A stretch of 64,000 bases of DNA from NCBI GenBank assembly GCA_039810085.1, contig JBDHWG010000001.1:248001-312000 (forward strand), given 5' to 3'. Position 1 is the stretch's first letter; each line of letters opens with the position of its first letter. The notes under the pieces were generated by a model. That model was not told the origin of the DNA, did not search any database, and saw nothing but the letters and a program-made list of their open reading frames with translations. The translations under genes were made by a program, and so were the position numbers. This document shows positions 50,274 to 59,477 of this stretch, one piece after another. This DNA comes from JBDHWG01 sp039810085 (GTDB lineage Bacteria; Chloroflexota; Anaerolineae; Epilineales; JAHCIE01).

Positions 50274-51305
50274 ATGCAATTGCGCGTGTTTGACCCCCGC
50301 GTGGCGAGTGACGCCGAGTGGGCGGCGTTGAATGAGTTTGAGAACCGAATGTTGGCCGAGGCCTTTCCCGACGACCCTCCCCGCCCCCTGGCTCTCACGA
50401 TCCGCGAGCAAACCCGCACCCCGGCCATCCTCCACCGCACGCGCTGGGCAGCGTGGAGCGACGACGGGCGCGTCCTGCGCGGCCAGGGCGTCGTGGACAT
50501 GTGGCAGGTGCAGGACAACCAGCACCTCGCCTTCGTCCAACTCGAAGTGCGTCCGGAGGCGCGGCGCCAGGGCATCGCCACGGCGCTCCTGGCACGCGTG
50601 GCAGAGACAGTCCAGGCTGGCGGGCGCACGACGATGATGGGGCGCACACTGGAGAGCGTCCCGGCCGGCGCGGCGTTCGCCACGCGCGTTGGCGCGAAGG
50701 CGGGCCTGCCGTCGCGCTGGAACCAGCTCGACGTGCGCGACGTGGCTGCGGCGCGGATGCGCGAGTGGATCGCCCGGGCACAGGAGCGCGCCCAGGGCTT
50801 CGAGATCGGTTTCTGGGGCGAGACGTACACCGAGGCGGCGCTGGACGCCGTCGTCCACATGCTGAGCGCGATGAACGACGCGCCGCACGACGATCACATC
50901 GAGGAAGAGATCTGGACGGTGGACGAGCTGCGCGACCTGGAAGCCACGTACAAAGAGCAGGGCCTCATCCGCTGGACGATGTATGCGCGGGAGAAGGCCA
51001 CCGGCGCGTATGCCGGCTACACCGAGGTCTACTGGAACCCGGAGCGGCCGACGCTCCTCCAACAGGGCGACACCGCCGTCCTGCCCGCCTACCGCAACCT
51101 GGGCCTGGGGCGGTGGCTCAAAGCAGCGATGATGCTGCGCGTCCTGGATGAGCGGCCCCAGGTGCGCTTCGTCCGCACCGGCAACGCCGACGCCAACAAG
51201 CCCATGCTTACCATCAACGACGAAATGGGCTTCCGCCCCTTCCACCTGCGCACCTCGTACACCCTCGACGCCTCTCACGTAGGGCTTGCCTCGCGTAAGG
51301 TTTAG
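50274..51305 (+). CDS. Tandem GNAT-domain acetyltransferase
   Basis: 343 residues from the ATG at 50274 (GAAGGATTC upstream; the frame is open earlier through a repeat). Two GNAT folds are visible: the N-terminal one with LEVRPEARRQGIATALLARV and the C-terminal one with AVLPAYRNLGLGRWLKAAMM and VRFVRTGNADANKPMLTIND. Both acetyl-CoA loops look intact. The architecture recalls mycothiol synthase and similar double-GNAT proteins; the substrate is unknown. Confidence 0.87.
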   Translation: MQLRVFDPRVASDAEWAALNEFENRMLAEAFPDDPPRPLALTIREQTRTPAILHRTRWAAWSDDGRVLRGQGVVDMWQVQDNQHLAFVQLEVRPEARRQGIATALLARVAETVQAGGRTTMMGRTLESVPAGAAFATRVGAKAGLPSRWNQLDVRDVAAARMREWIARAQERAQGFEIGFWGETYTEAALDAVVHMLSAMNDAPHDDHIEEEIWTVDELRDLEATYKEQGLIRWTMYAREKATGAYAGYTEVYWNPERPTLLQQGDTAVLPAYRNLGLGRWLKAAMMLRVLDERPQVRFVRTGNADANKPMLTINDEMGFRPFHLRTSYTLDASHVGLASRKV

Positions 51306-51320
51306 TAGTACATTAAGGTC

Positions 51321-51941
51321 ATGTTAATAAAGGCCATCATCTTTGACTACGACGGCGTTCTGACCAACCGCGGCGCGCGGCCGCAGCAGTACGCCGCCGC
51401 CGCCACCGAGCTTGGATTAAACGTCGAGGAGCTAGAGGGCCGGCTGTGGGATACCGAGCCGTGGCAGCTCGTCAAGCGCGGCCAGATGAGCGACGCCGAG
51501 TTCTGGCAGCGCGTCCTGCCCCTCATTGGCATGGCCCCCGCCGACGCGCCGTATGGGCCGCTGGCCTTTCTCTTGCAGGAAGACCTGGACGAAGATGTGG
51601 TCGGCATCGTTCGGCAGCTGAAGGGCCGCACCGCGCTCGCCCTGCTGAGCAACGCGACGCTCGCCTACGAGCCGCGCTGGGTGCAGTTCGAGCTGCTGGA
51701 TTTGTTCGACGTGGTGATTAACTCGGCGCGGGTCGGCCTCGCCAAACCCGACCGAGAGATTTACGAGCTGGCGCTAGAGAAGCTGGGCTGCGCCCCCGGT
51801 GAAGTTCTGTTCATCGACGATAAGGCCCGCAATACCATCGCAGCCGAGGCCCTGGGCATCCCGAGCCTCGTGTTTACCGACGCTGCCACCCTCGCGCGCG
51901 AGCTTGAGGCGCGTGGTGTGTTGGCGTCGAAGGAGGATTAG
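51321..51941 (+). CDS. HAD-superfamily hydrolase, subfamily IA
   Basis: 206 residues. Motif I is IIFDYDGVLTN with nucleophile Asp, motif II LALLSNATL, motif III Lys in VGLAKPDREIY and motif IV LFIDDKARN. The helical cap lies between motifs I and II. It is a cytoplasmic phosphatase acting on a small phosphorylated metabolite, not specified by sequence. Confidence 0.92.
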   Translation: MLIKAIIFDYDGVLTNRGARPQQYAAAATELGLNVEELEGRLWDTEPWQLVKRGQMSDAEFWQRVLPLIGMAPADAPYGPLAFLLQEDLDEDVVGIVRQLKGRTALALLSNATLAYEPRWVQFELLDLFDVVINSARVGLAKPDREIYELALEKLGCAPGEVLFIDDKARNTIAAEALGIPSLVFTDAATLARELEARGVLASKED

Positions 51942-52002
51942 AAAACGGACACACACATGATCGGGGAGAGCTGCCAAGCGCCCCAAGAAGGAGGAGAGGG
52001 AG

Positions 52003-52998
52003 TTGCAGTCAGCGCACGTTCTGGAGACCGGCATTGATACGGTGCGCCAAGGCACCGTGATTCGCGCTCAGAGTGGCTTCTATTACATCCGAACGCCGGA
52101 AGGCGAGATTGTCGAGGCCGTCGCACGCGGCAAGCTCAAGCTAGTGCGCGGCGACGCCCGGGTGACAAGCAAAACGTTGGTGGTGGTCGGCGACAACGTC
52201 ACATTCGAGATGGGCGCCGATGGGCGCGGGGTCATCACCGAGGTGGACGAGCGCCACTCGAAGTGGGCCAGGCGCGCCGTGCGCGGCGGCCGGGCCCAGG
52301 GTACGTCGCCCGACAAAGAGCATATCATCATCGCCAATCTGGACCAGCTCGCCGTCGTCCTGGCGGCTGCCCAGCCGCCCCCCCGCCTGCGCGGCCTGGA
52401 CCGCTATCTCGTCCTGGCCGAGCAAAACAGCGTCGATGCCCTCATCATCGTCAACAAAGTCGACCTGGTTGAGCCATACGTCCCCGACGAAGTCTTCTCC
52501 ATCTACCGCGACATCGGCTACCGGGTCATCTATACCAGCGTCAAGACCGGCCAGGGGCTGGACGAGCTGCGCGAGGCGCTGGCCGACAAGGTCACGGCGT
52601 TTGTCGGGCCGTCCGGCGTCGGCAAGTCGAGCCTGCTCAACCGCATTCATCCCGGCCTGGGCCAGGTGGTGAGCGACATCAGCGAGGCGACCGGCAAGGG
52701 CCGCCACACCACGACGGCCTCCCAGTTGTTCCCCATCGGCGACGGCGGCTACGTCGCCGACACGGCGGGCATCCGCGAGGTCGGGCTGTGGGACATGGAC
52801 GAGGGCGAGATTGCGGCTGGCTTCCGCGAATTCCACCCGTACATCCCGCTGTGCCGCTTCAGCGGCTGCACCCATACCCACGAGCCGGGCTGCGCCGTGC
52901 GCGCCGCCGCCGAGCGCGGCGACATCGCGCCGCAGCGTTACGAGAGCTATCTGCGCCTCATCGAAGAGGACGCCTACCGCGACCCATGGGAAAAATAG
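52003..52998 (+). CDS. rsgA: Ribosome small-subunit-dependent GTPase RsgA
   Basis: 331 residues from a TTG at 52003, supported by AAGGAGGAGAGGGAG just upstream. RsgA helps late 30S maturation. The N-terminal OB fold (GTVIRAQSGFYYIRTPEGEI) is followed by a circularly permuted GTPase with G4 IVNKVDL before G1 GPSGVGKSSLLNRI and G3 DTAGIRE, plus a C-terminal zinc knuckle (CRFSGCTHTHEPGCAV). All GTP-binding motifs are intact. It overlaps the PHP gene by 13 nt. Confidence 0.96.
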   Translation: MQSAHVLETGIDTVRQGTVIRAQSGFYYIRTPEGEIVEAVARGKLKLVRGDARVTSKTLVVVGDNVTFEMGADGRGVITEVDERHSKWARRAVRGGRAQGTSPDKEHIIIANLDQLAVVLAAAQPPPRLRGLDRYLVLAEQNSVDALIIVNKVDLVEPYVPDEVFSIYRDIGYRVIYTSVKTGQGLDELREALADKVTAFVGPSGVGKSSLLNRIHPGLGQVVSDISEATGKGRHTTTASQLFPIGDGGYVADTAGIREVGLWDMDEGEIAAGFREFHPYIPLCRFSGCTHTHEPGCAVRAAAERGDIAPQRYESYLRLIEEDAYRDPWEK

Positions 52999-53837
52999 TC
53001 CGCGCCAGCAGCCTCCACACCCACAACACCTTCTGTGACGGGGCGGGCTTCATCGAGGCGTATGTCCGGGCGGCCCTGGCTGCCCGTCTGCCCGCGTTTG
53101 GGGCGTCGTCGCACATGCCCGTACCGTGGACGACCGAGTATGCCATGCGCCTGGACGCCCTGCCCGCCTACGTCGCGGAGGTGCGCCGTCTCCAGGCGAT
53201 GTATGGCGGCCAGATCGAAGTCTACCTGGGCCTGGAGCTAGACTACCGCCCCGGCATCGAGAGCTTTGCCGCCGAGCATCTCGCGCCCCTCGGTCTGGAC
53301 TATCTCATCGGCTCGGTACACTATATCGGCGAGCTAGACGGCGCGCCGTGGAGCTTCGAGCACAGCGCCGAGACTTTTGCCACTGGCTTCGAGCGCCTGT
53401 ACAACGGGGACGCCCGCCGCCTCGCCGAGGATTACTACGCCCTGGTGCGGCAGGCGGCCCACGTTCCCGGCGTTAGCATTGTCGGCCACATCGACCGCAT
53501 CAAGATGTTCAACGCCGACAACCGCTTCTTCGACGACGACGCGCCGTGGTATCGGGACATCGTCGACGCGACGCTGGCCGACCTGGCCGGCGTCGGGACG
53601 ATTGTCGAGCTGAACACGGCGGGCTGGCGGCGGGACTGCCGCTCGCCGTTTCCTGCCCCCTGGATCGTCCGGCGCTGCGCCGAGCGCGGCATCCCCATGA
53701 CCTTGAGCGCCGACGCCCACGTCCCGGAGCAGGTGGCGTTCCGCTTCGCCGAGGGCGCGGATCTGCTGCGCGCCGCCGGCCACACCCACATCGCCATCCT
53801 GCGGGCCGGCGCGTGGAACTATGAGTCGCTGAAGTGA
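52986..53837 (+). CDS. PHP-domain phosphatase, histidinol-phosphatase-like
   Basis: 283 residues; the ATG lies inside the end of rsgA. Metal-binding motifs of the PHP fold are SSLHTHNTFCDGAG, ASSHMPVPWT, GLELDYRPGIESF, IGSVHYIG, IVGHIDRIKMF and TLSADAHVPEQV. This is the HisK-type histidinol-phosphate phosphatase pattern; no other his gene is nearby, so a different phosphoester is possible. Confidence 0.9.
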   Translation: MGKIVRASSLHTHNTFCDGAGFIEAYVRAALAARLPAFGASSHMPVPWTTEYAMRLDALPAYVAEVRRLQAMYGGQIEVYLGLELDYRPGIESFAAEHLAPLGLDYLIGSVHYIGELDGAPWSFEHSAETFATGFERLYNGDARRLAEDYYALVRQAAHVPGVSIVGHIDRIKMFNADNRFFDDDAPWYRDIVDATLADLAGVGTIVELNTAGWRRDCRSPFPAPWIVRRCAERGIPMTLSADAHVPEQVAFRFAEGADLLRAAGHTHIAILRAGAWNYESLK

Positions 53838-53863
53838 TGAGAATAGATTCATCTGGAGGTGAC

Positions 53864-54967
53864 GTGTTCGATCCGCGCATCGAGAAAATGGCCGAGGTGA
53901 TTGTCGACTTCTCCCTGGAGGTGCGGCGCGGCGATTTGCTGCGTATCCGCTCCACCACCGCCGCCGAGCCGCTCATCCTGGCCGCCTACCGCAAGGCGCT
54001 GGAGCGCGGCGCGCACGTGGTCACGACGCTGGAACTGCCGGGGCAGGAGGAGCTGTTCTACCGCCACGCCGACGACGACCAGCTCACCTGGGTCTCGCCC
54101 CTGGAAGCGCTGCTCACCGAGCGCTGCGACTGCGTCCTGCGCATCAATGCCTCGACCAACACCCAGGCCCTCGCCGGCATCGACCCGGACCGCACACGCC
54201 GCCACCAGTCCGCCCTCAGCCGCATCGGCAGCACATTCGGGCAGCGGGCTGCGCGGGGTGAACTGCGCTGGTGCGGCACCTTGTTCCCGACGGCCGCGTT
54301 CGCCCAGGCCGCCGAAATGTCGCTGACGGATTACGAGGACTTCGTCTTCAATGCCTGCCGCCTCAACGAGCCGGACCCGGTCGCCGCGTGGAATGCCCAA
54401 CGCGACACGCAGCAGCGCCTCATCGACTGGCTCACGCCCCGCGACCAGGTGCGCATCGTCGGCCCGGACACCGACATCACCATGTCCGTCAAAGGGCGCA
54501 CTTGGAACAACAGCTACGGCAAGCGCAACTTCCCCAGCGGCGAGGTGTTCACCGGCCCCATCGAGACCTCGGCGAACGGCACGATCCGCTTCACCTACCC
54601 CGCCCTTGTCGGCGGGCGCGAGGTGCAGGACATTCGGCTATGGTTCGAGAACGGCGAGGTGGTCAAGGCGACGGCAGCGCGCAACGAGGAGTATCTGCTG
54701 AAGATGATCGCCAGCGACGACGGCGCGCGCCGCCTGGGTGAGCTGGGCATCGGCGCGAACTTCGGCATCACCCGCTTCACCAAGAGCATCCTGTTCGACG
54801 AGAAGATCGGCGGGACGATTCACCTGGCGCTGGGCCGCAGCTACCCAGACACCGGCGGCGTCAACCAGTCGGCCATCCACTGGGACATGGTGTGCGACCT
54901 GCGGCAAGGCGGCGAGGTTACCGTCGACGGCGAAACCTTCATGCGCAACGGCCAGTTCCAGGTGTAG
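53864..54967 (+). CDS. M29-family aminopeptidase (AmpS/aminopeptidase T-like)
   Basis: 367 residues from the GTG at 53864, chosen because GGAGGTGAC directly precedes it; a GTG/ATG pair at 53834-53837 overlapping the PHP stop is the alternative. DPRIEKMAEVIVDFSLEVRR is the typical start. NFPSGEVFTGPIETSANGTI, RNEEYLLKMIASDDGARRLG, ELGIGANFGITRF, GTIHLALGRSYPDTGG and IHWDMVCDLR carry the conserved Glu/His/Asp metal ligands. It is a broad-specificity metallo-aminopeptidase in the cytoplasm. Confidence 0.93.
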   Translation: MFDPRIEKMAEVIVDFSLEVRRGDLLRIRSTTAAEPLILAAYRKALERGAHVVTTLELPGQEELFYRHADDDQLTWVSPLEALLTERCDCVLRINASTNTQALAGIDPDRTRRHQSALSRIGSTFGQRAARGELRWCGTLFPTAAFAQAAEMSLTDYEDFVFNACRLNEPDPVAAWNAQRDTQQRLIDWLTPRDQVRIVGPDTDITMSVKGRTWNNSYGKRNFPSGEVFTGPIETSANGTIRFTYPALVGGREVQDIRLWFENGEVVKATAARNEEYLLKMIASDDGARRLGELGIGANFGITRFTKSILFDEKIGGTIHLALGRSYPDTGGVNQSAIHWDMVCDLRQGGEVTVDGETFMRNGQFQV

Positions 54968-54982
54968 CCCCTCATCCCCTGG

Positions 54983-55009
54983 CCCCTTCTCCCATGCAGG
55001 GAGAAGGGG
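54983..55009. repeat. CCCCTTCTCCC inverted repeat
   Basis: Perfect 11-bp arms CCCCTTCTCCC (54983-54993) and GGGAGAAGGGG (54999-55009). It belongs to the same family as 49-75 and here lies between the aminopeptidase and EamA genes, where it may act as terminator. Confidence 0.75.
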
Positions 55010-55033
55010 AATTATCCCCTGACCTGGTGAGAC

Positions 55034-55927
55034 ATGAATCTTTCGCGCGAGCGCGCCCGCCCGGTTGACGTAGCGGGCGTCGCCCTCATCATCACATCGG
55101 CGGCGGGTTTTGCGACGCTCGCCATCTTCGGCAAGCTCGCCTTCGCGTCGGGCATGACGCTGCCGACCATGCTCACCCTGCGCTTCGCCGGAGCGGCGGC
55201 CCTCTTCTGGGTCATCCTGGCCGTCACCGGCGCGGCCGCCGCGTGGCTTGGCGGACGCAAGGTCGCAGCGTTGCTCCTCATGGGCGGCCTGGGCTACGCC
55301 GGGCAGTCCACGCTGTACATGGTTTCGGTGTCGCTGCTGCCCGCCGCCGTCGTCGGCATGCTCCTCTACACCTACCCGATGTGGGTCACGCTCCTGGCGT
55401 GGTGGCTCCACGGCGACCGCCCCGACCGGCAGCGCTGGCTCGCCCTCCTCCTGGCCCTCGGCGGGACGACGCTCATCGCCGGCGCGCCCGAAGGCCACAT
55501 CAACCCGCTAGGCATCGTCACCGCGCTGCTCGCGGGCATCTGGTACGCCGGCTACATCGTCCTCGGCAACCGCATCATCAAGGGCGTCGCGCCCCTCGTC
55601 AGTAGCGCCTGGATTCTCCTCGGCGCGACCATCAGCTTCGGCGTCGCCGGGCTTATCCTCAATCAGATCCGCTTTGATTTTCCCATGCCGGCCGGGGGAC
55701 TGGCCGTCGGCGGCATGATCCTGCTCTCCACCGTCATCCCCGTCGTGACGTTCCTCGCCGGGTTGCAGCGCGTTGGGCCAACACAGTCGGCGCTGCTGAG
55801 CGCGCTGGAGCCGGTGTTCACCGTGGCCCTGGCCGTCGCCTTCCTAGGCGAGCGCCTGACAGGGGCGCAAATCGCCGGCTCCGTGTTGGTCATCACGGCG
55901 GTGATTCTCTTGCAGAGGCGCAGATAG
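55034..55927 (+). CDS. EamA-family (DMT superfamily) transporter
   Basis: 297 residues with about ten membrane helices in two EamA repeats (GVALIITSAAGFATLAIFGK, TLYMVSVSLLPAAVVGMLLY, TYPMWVTLLAWWLHGDRPDR, SALLSALEPVFTVALAVAFL followed by GERLTGAQIAGSVLVI). The substrate is unknown. It is divergent in detail from the EamA protein at 15614, so not a recent duplicate. Confidence 0.93.
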   Translation: MNLSRERARPVDVAGVALIITSAAGFATLAIFGKLAFASGMTLPTMLTLRFAGAAALFWVILAVTGAAAAWLGGRKVAALLLMGGLGYAGQSTLYMVSVSLLPAAVVGMLLYTYPMWVTLLAWWLHGDRPDRQRWLALLLALGGTTLIAGAPEGHINPLGIVTALLAGIWYAGYIVLGNRIIKGVAPLVSSAWILLGATISFGVAGLILNQIRFDFPMPAGGLAVGGMILLSTVIPVVTFLAGLQRVGPTQSALLSALEPVFTVALAVAFLGERLTGAQIAGSVLVITAVILLQRRR

Positions 55928-55932
55928 AACTT

Positions 55933-56814
55933 CTAGAACTCGGCGACGGCGGGGATAATCTCCTTGCCAAAGATTTCCAGCGGCGTGATGTCCGAGACGT
56001 TGGGCATGTTGAAGATCATCTGCTGGAAGCCCAGGCCCGCCATCTCGCGGCAGTAGGCGATGATGTCGGCGGGCGACTTTCCGCCGTCGCCGAGCTTCAC
56101 CGTATCCAGCGCCGTCTTCTCGATCTGGTCATACGGGCGGCCCAGGTCGTCGCAGTGCTGCTTGAGCACGTCGAGCTTGTGGCGCAAGACGTCCGGCCCC
56201 ATGCGCCCGAACAGGTTGCACGCATCGCCGTACTTCGCCACCAGGCGCAACGTCTTCTGCTCGCCGCCGCCGCCAATGAGGATCGGCGGGTGGGGCTGGC
56301 TCAGCGGCAGCGGATGGTTCATCGGTTCGCCGAGCTGGTAGTGCTTGCCGGCGTAGGGCGCGGTGTTGTCCTGGAACATCAGGTGCGCGATCTCCAGCGC
56401 CTCGGCCAGCATCTCGAAGCGCACCTTCAGCGGTGGGAACGGGATGCCCAACCCGCGCGACTCCACCTCGTTCCACGCTGCGCCGATGCCCAGGATGGCC
56501 CGCCCGCCAGACAGCACGTCCAGCGTCGTGACCGTTTTGACCAGGATGCCAGGGTAGCGGTAGATGACGCCGGTCACCATCAGGCCGAGGCGGGCGCGCT
56601 TGGTGAGCGCGGCCATGTAGGCCAGGGCGCTGTAGCCCTCCAGCATCGGGTCCGACGCCGGGCCGACACCCTGAATCTGGAAGAAGTGGTCCATGCACCA
56701 GATCGTCGCAAAGCCCGCGTCGTCCGCGGTCTGAGCAATCTTGCCCAGGGTCGGGCCAATCGCGGCGGTCCCGCCGGGCCAGGTGAACGAAGGAATCTGC
56801 AAACCGATGCGCAT
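55933..56814 (-). CDS. LLM-class F420-dependent oxidoreductase (TIGR03560-like)
   Basis: 293 residues. The luciferase-like TIM barrel shows RIGLQIPSFTWPGGTAAIGP, TIWCMDHFFQIQGVGPASDP, GLMVTGVIYRYPGILVKTVT, LDVLSGGRAILGIGAAWNEV and HPPILIGGGGEQKTLRLVAK. AGGAG lies about 9 nt before the ATG. It probably transfers hydride with coenzyme F420 (or FMN) to an unknown substrate. It converges on the EamA gene 5 nt away. Confidence 0.92.
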   Translation of the reverse strand: MRIGLQIPSFTWPGGTAAIGPTLGKIAQTADDAGFATIWCMDHFFQIQGVGPASDPMLEGYSALAYMAALTKRARLGLMVTGVIYRYPGILVKTVTTLDVLSGGRAILGIGAAWNEVESRGLGIPFPPLKVRFEMLAEALEIAHLMFQDNTAPYAGKHYQLGEPMNHPLPLSQPHPPILIGGGGEQKTLRLVAKYGDACNLFGRMGPDVLRHKLDVLKQHCDDLGRPYDQIEKTALDTVKLGDGGKSPADIIAYCREMAGLGFQQMIFNMPNVSDITPLEIFGKEIIPAVAEF

Positions 56815-56910
56815 GAGGAAGATCTCCTATTGAGAAGGGGTGATAGGCAGAATCGGGCGTTACCGAGAGTCTAGCCCACGCCAGGAGCGATGGCAAACAC
56901 GCGGCGCACT

Positions 56911-56939
56911 TTGTCGCTTAGCGCCACCCGGCGTATAAT
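56911..56939 (+). promoter_or_regulatory. Promoter of the tyrosine phosphatase gene
   Basis: TTGTCG (56911-56916), 17 nt, and a perfect TATAAT (56934-56939), 39 nt before the ATG at 56978. Confidence 0.65.
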
Positions 56940-56977
56940 CGTGCTTCCGATTTCGTTAGGCAAAGGGAGGACGATAC

Positions 56978-57460
56978 ATGATTAAGGTCTTGTTCGTCTG
57001 CATGGGGAACATCTGCCGTTCGCCCATGGCCGAATCCATCTTCCGCCACATGGTGGAGCAGGCCGGGCTGGCCGACGAGTTCGAGATCGACTCGGCCGGC
57101 ACGCACGACCTCCACATCGGCTCGCCCGCGCACCCGAGCACGCAGCGCGTCCTGATGGCGCGCGGCGTCGAGGTCGGCGACCACCGCGCCCGCGAGGTCA
57201 CGGCCCGCGACCTGCGCGAGTTCGACTACGTCCTGGCGATGGACAGCCAGAACCTCGCCATGCTGCGCGCCATTGCCCCGAAGGGCACCCACATCTACCG
57301 CCTGCTCGACTTCGCGCCGGAGCAGCCGTTGCGCGACGTGCCCGACCCGTACTACATGGGCAACTATGAGAAGACATACGACCTGATCTCCGCCGGTCTC
57401 CGTGGCCTGCTGGCCCGCATCCAGCAGGAGCATCACCTGCAAGCGCAGACGCACCCCTGA
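56978..57460 (+). CDS. Low-molecular-weight protein-tyrosine phosphatase
   Basis: 160 residues. The catalytic P-loop is CMGNICRS (Cys8 to Arg14), the Ser/Asp continuation is PMAES, and the general acid is in VPDPYYMGNYEKTYDLI. GGGAGGACGATAC precedes the ATG. The target, a tyrosine kinase substrate or arsenate, is not indicated by neighbours. E1 alpha follows 31 nt later on the same strand. Confidence 0.95.
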   Translation: MIKVLFVCMGNICRSPMAESIFRHMVEQAGLADEFEIDSAGTHDLHIGSPAHPSTQRVLMARGVEVGDHRAREVTARDLREFDYVLAMDSQNLAMLRAIAPKGTHIYRLLDFAPEQPLRDVPDPYYMGNYEKTYDLISAGLRGLLARIQQEHHLQAQTHP

Positions 57461-57491
57461 CCCACGAGTTGGACTGGACGAGAGGCGAGGC

Positions 57492-58478
57492 ATGACCATC
57501 GCAACGGAGAGCCGCACGCTGACCCGCGACGACCTGCACACCATTCTCTACTGGATGCGCCTGACCCGCGCCTTCGATGAGCGCGTGCGCCTGCTCTACA
57601 ACCAGGGGCGCATCCCCGGCGCGGCCTTCTCGCAGCGCGGCCACGAGGCCATCTCCGTCGGCGCGAGCTTCACCCTCGGCCCGGACGATGTCGTCGCGCC
57701 GATGCACCGCGACCTGGGCGCGTACCTGCTGCGCGGCCTGACGCCGCGTCGCATCATGGCGCAGATGATGGGGCGGGCGACGGGCGTGAGCCGCGGCCGC
57801 GACGTCAACACCCACGGCATGGGCGACCTGAGCCTGGGCATCATCGGCTTCATCAGCCCCTTGCCCGACTCGATGCCCCTCGCCGTCGGCGCGGCGATGG
57901 CCTTCCAGTATCGCGGCGAACCCCGCGTCGCCATGACGTGGTTCGGCGACGGCTCGTCCAGCCAGGGCGGCGCCCACGAGAGCCTCAACCTGGCCGCCGT
58001 CCTGCGCGCAGGGGTCGTCTTCATCTGCGAGAACAACCGCTACGCTTACTCCACGCCGCTGTCCAAACAGATGGCTGTTGAGAACATCGCCGACCGGGCG
58101 ATGGGCTACGGGATGCCGGGTGTCGTCGTGGATGGCAACGACGTGCTCGCCGTGGTCGAGGTGACGCAGGCCGCCGTGGATCGCGCCCGGCGCGGCGACG
58201 GCCCAACCCTCATCGAGTGCAAGACGATGCGCATGCTCGGCCACGCCTTCCACGACGACGCCTCGTACGTCCCACCCGACCTCATCGAAGAGTGGTCCGC
58301 CCGCGACCCGCTGGTGCGCTACGAGCGCCAGCTCCGCGACGCCCGGATGCTGGACGACGACGAGCTGGCCGCGCTGGACGAGCGCATCGCCGCCGAGGTG
58401 GACGACGCGGTCGAGTTCGCCGAGAATAGCCCGTGGCCGGAGGGGCCGGCGACGCTGCAAGGCGTGTACGCGGAGTGA
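57492..58478 (+). CDS. 2-oxoacid dehydrogenase E1 component, alpha subunit
   Basis: 328 residues from the ATG at 57492 (GAGAGGCGAGGC upstream). The thiamine-diphosphate motif runs from WFGDGSSSQGGAHESLNLAA to FICENNRYAYSTP. PGAAFSQRGHEAISVGASFT, MHRDLGAYLLRG, GRDVNTHGMGD and GHAFHDDASYVP are typical of pyruvate or branched-chain E1 alpha. It decarboxylates a 2-oxoacid together with the beta subunit encoded 3 nt downstream. No E2 or E3 gene is in the window. Confidence 0.94.
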   Translation: MTIATESRTLTRDDLHTILYWMRLTRAFDERVRLLYNQGRIPGAAFSQRGHEAISVGASFTLGPDDVVAPMHRDLGAYLLRGLTPRRIMAQMMGRATGVSRGRDVNTHGMGDLSLGIIGFISPLPDSMPLAVGAAMAFQYRGEPRVAMTWFGDGSSSQGGAHESLNLAAVLRAGVVFICENNRYAYSTPLSKQMAVENIADRAMGYGMPGVVVDGNDVLAVVEVTQAAVDRARRGDGPTLIECKTMRMLGHAFHDDASYVPPDLIEEWSARDPLVRYERQLRDARMLDDDELAALDERIAAEVDDAVEFAENSPWPEGPATLQGVYAE

Positions 58479-58481
58479 GTT

Positions 58482-59456
58482 ATGCCTGAGATGACGTACC
58501 TGCAAGCCATCAGCGCGGCGCTATGGGAGGAGATGGAGGCCGACGACCGCGTCCTGCTGCTGGGCGAGGACATTGGCCCGTTCGGCGGCGCGTTCAAGGT
58601 GACCAAGGGCTTCGTCGAGCACTTCGGCGAGCGACGCGTCGTGGATACGCCCATGTCTGAGGTCGGTTTCGTGGGCGCGGCCATTGGCGCGGCGATGATG
58701 GGCCTGCGCCCGGTGGTCGAAATCCAGTTCGCCGACTTCATCGCCACGCCGTTCGACATGATCGTCAACCAGGCGGCGACGGCCTACTACCGCTGGCAAG
58801 CGCCCGTCCCGCTGGTCATTCGCGCGCCGAGCGGCGGCGGGATGCGCGCCGGCCCGTTCCACTCCCAGAACCCGGAAGCGTGGTTCGTCCACCGGCCGGG
58901 CCTAAAAGTGGTCGCGCCCGCCACACCCTACGACGCCAAGGGGCTGCTGAAGGCCGCCATCCGCGACAACAACCCGGTCATCTACTTCGAAAACAAGTAC
59001 CTCTACCGCAAGCTCAAGGCCGACGTCCCCGCCGACGACTACACCGTGCCGATTGGCGTGGCAAAGGTGCAGCGAGCGGGCCGCGACGTGTCAGTCATCA
59101 CCTATGGCGCGATGGTGGACGAGGCGCTCCAAGCGGCTGAGACCGTCGCCGCCGAGGGCATCGATGTGGAGGTGCTGGACCTGCGCACCCTCGCGCCCCT
59201 GGACCGCGACGCGATTCTGGCGTCAGCAGCGCGCACCGGCAAGGTCATCATCGCCCACGAGGCCAACCTGACCGGCGGCGTCGGTGGCGAAGTCACGGCG
59301 ATTATCGCCGAGCACGCTTTCGAGCTGCTCGACGCGCCGCTCGTGCGCCTGGCTGCGCCGGACACGCCGGTGCCGTTCAGCCCGCCGCTGGAAGACTTCT
59401 TCCGCCCCAACGCCGCCAAAATCGCCGACGCCGTGCGCAAGCTCGCCGCGTATTAG
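58482..59456 (+). CDS. 2-oxoacid dehydrogenase E1 component, beta subunit
   Basis: 324 residues. MTYLQAISAALWEEMEADDR, LLGEDIGPFGGAFKVTKGFV, RVVDTPMSEVGFVGAAIGAA, HSQNPEAWFVHRPGLKVVAP and the C-terminal VIAHEANLTGGVGGEVTAII define E1 beta, which contributes the second half of the ThDP site. The gap of 3 nt to the alpha gene indicates co-translation. Confidence 0.95.
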   Translation: MPEMTYLQAISAALWEEMEADDRVLLLGEDIGPFGGAFKVTKGFVEHFGERRVVDTPMSEVGFVGAAIGAAMMGLRPVVEIQFADFIATPFDMIVNQAATAYYRWQAPVPLVIRAPSGGGMRAGPFHSQNPEAWFVHRPGLKVVAPATPYDAKGLLKAAIRDNNPVIYFENKYLYRKLKADVPADDYTVPIGVAKVQRAGRDVSVITYGAMVDEALQAAETVAAEGIDVEVLDLRTLAPLDRDAILASAARTGKVIIAHEANLTGGVGGEVTAIIAEHAFELLDAPLVRLAAPDTPVPFSPPLEDFFRPNAAKIADAVRKLAAY

Positions 59457-59477
59457 CCGCAACAGCACCCGCCAAGC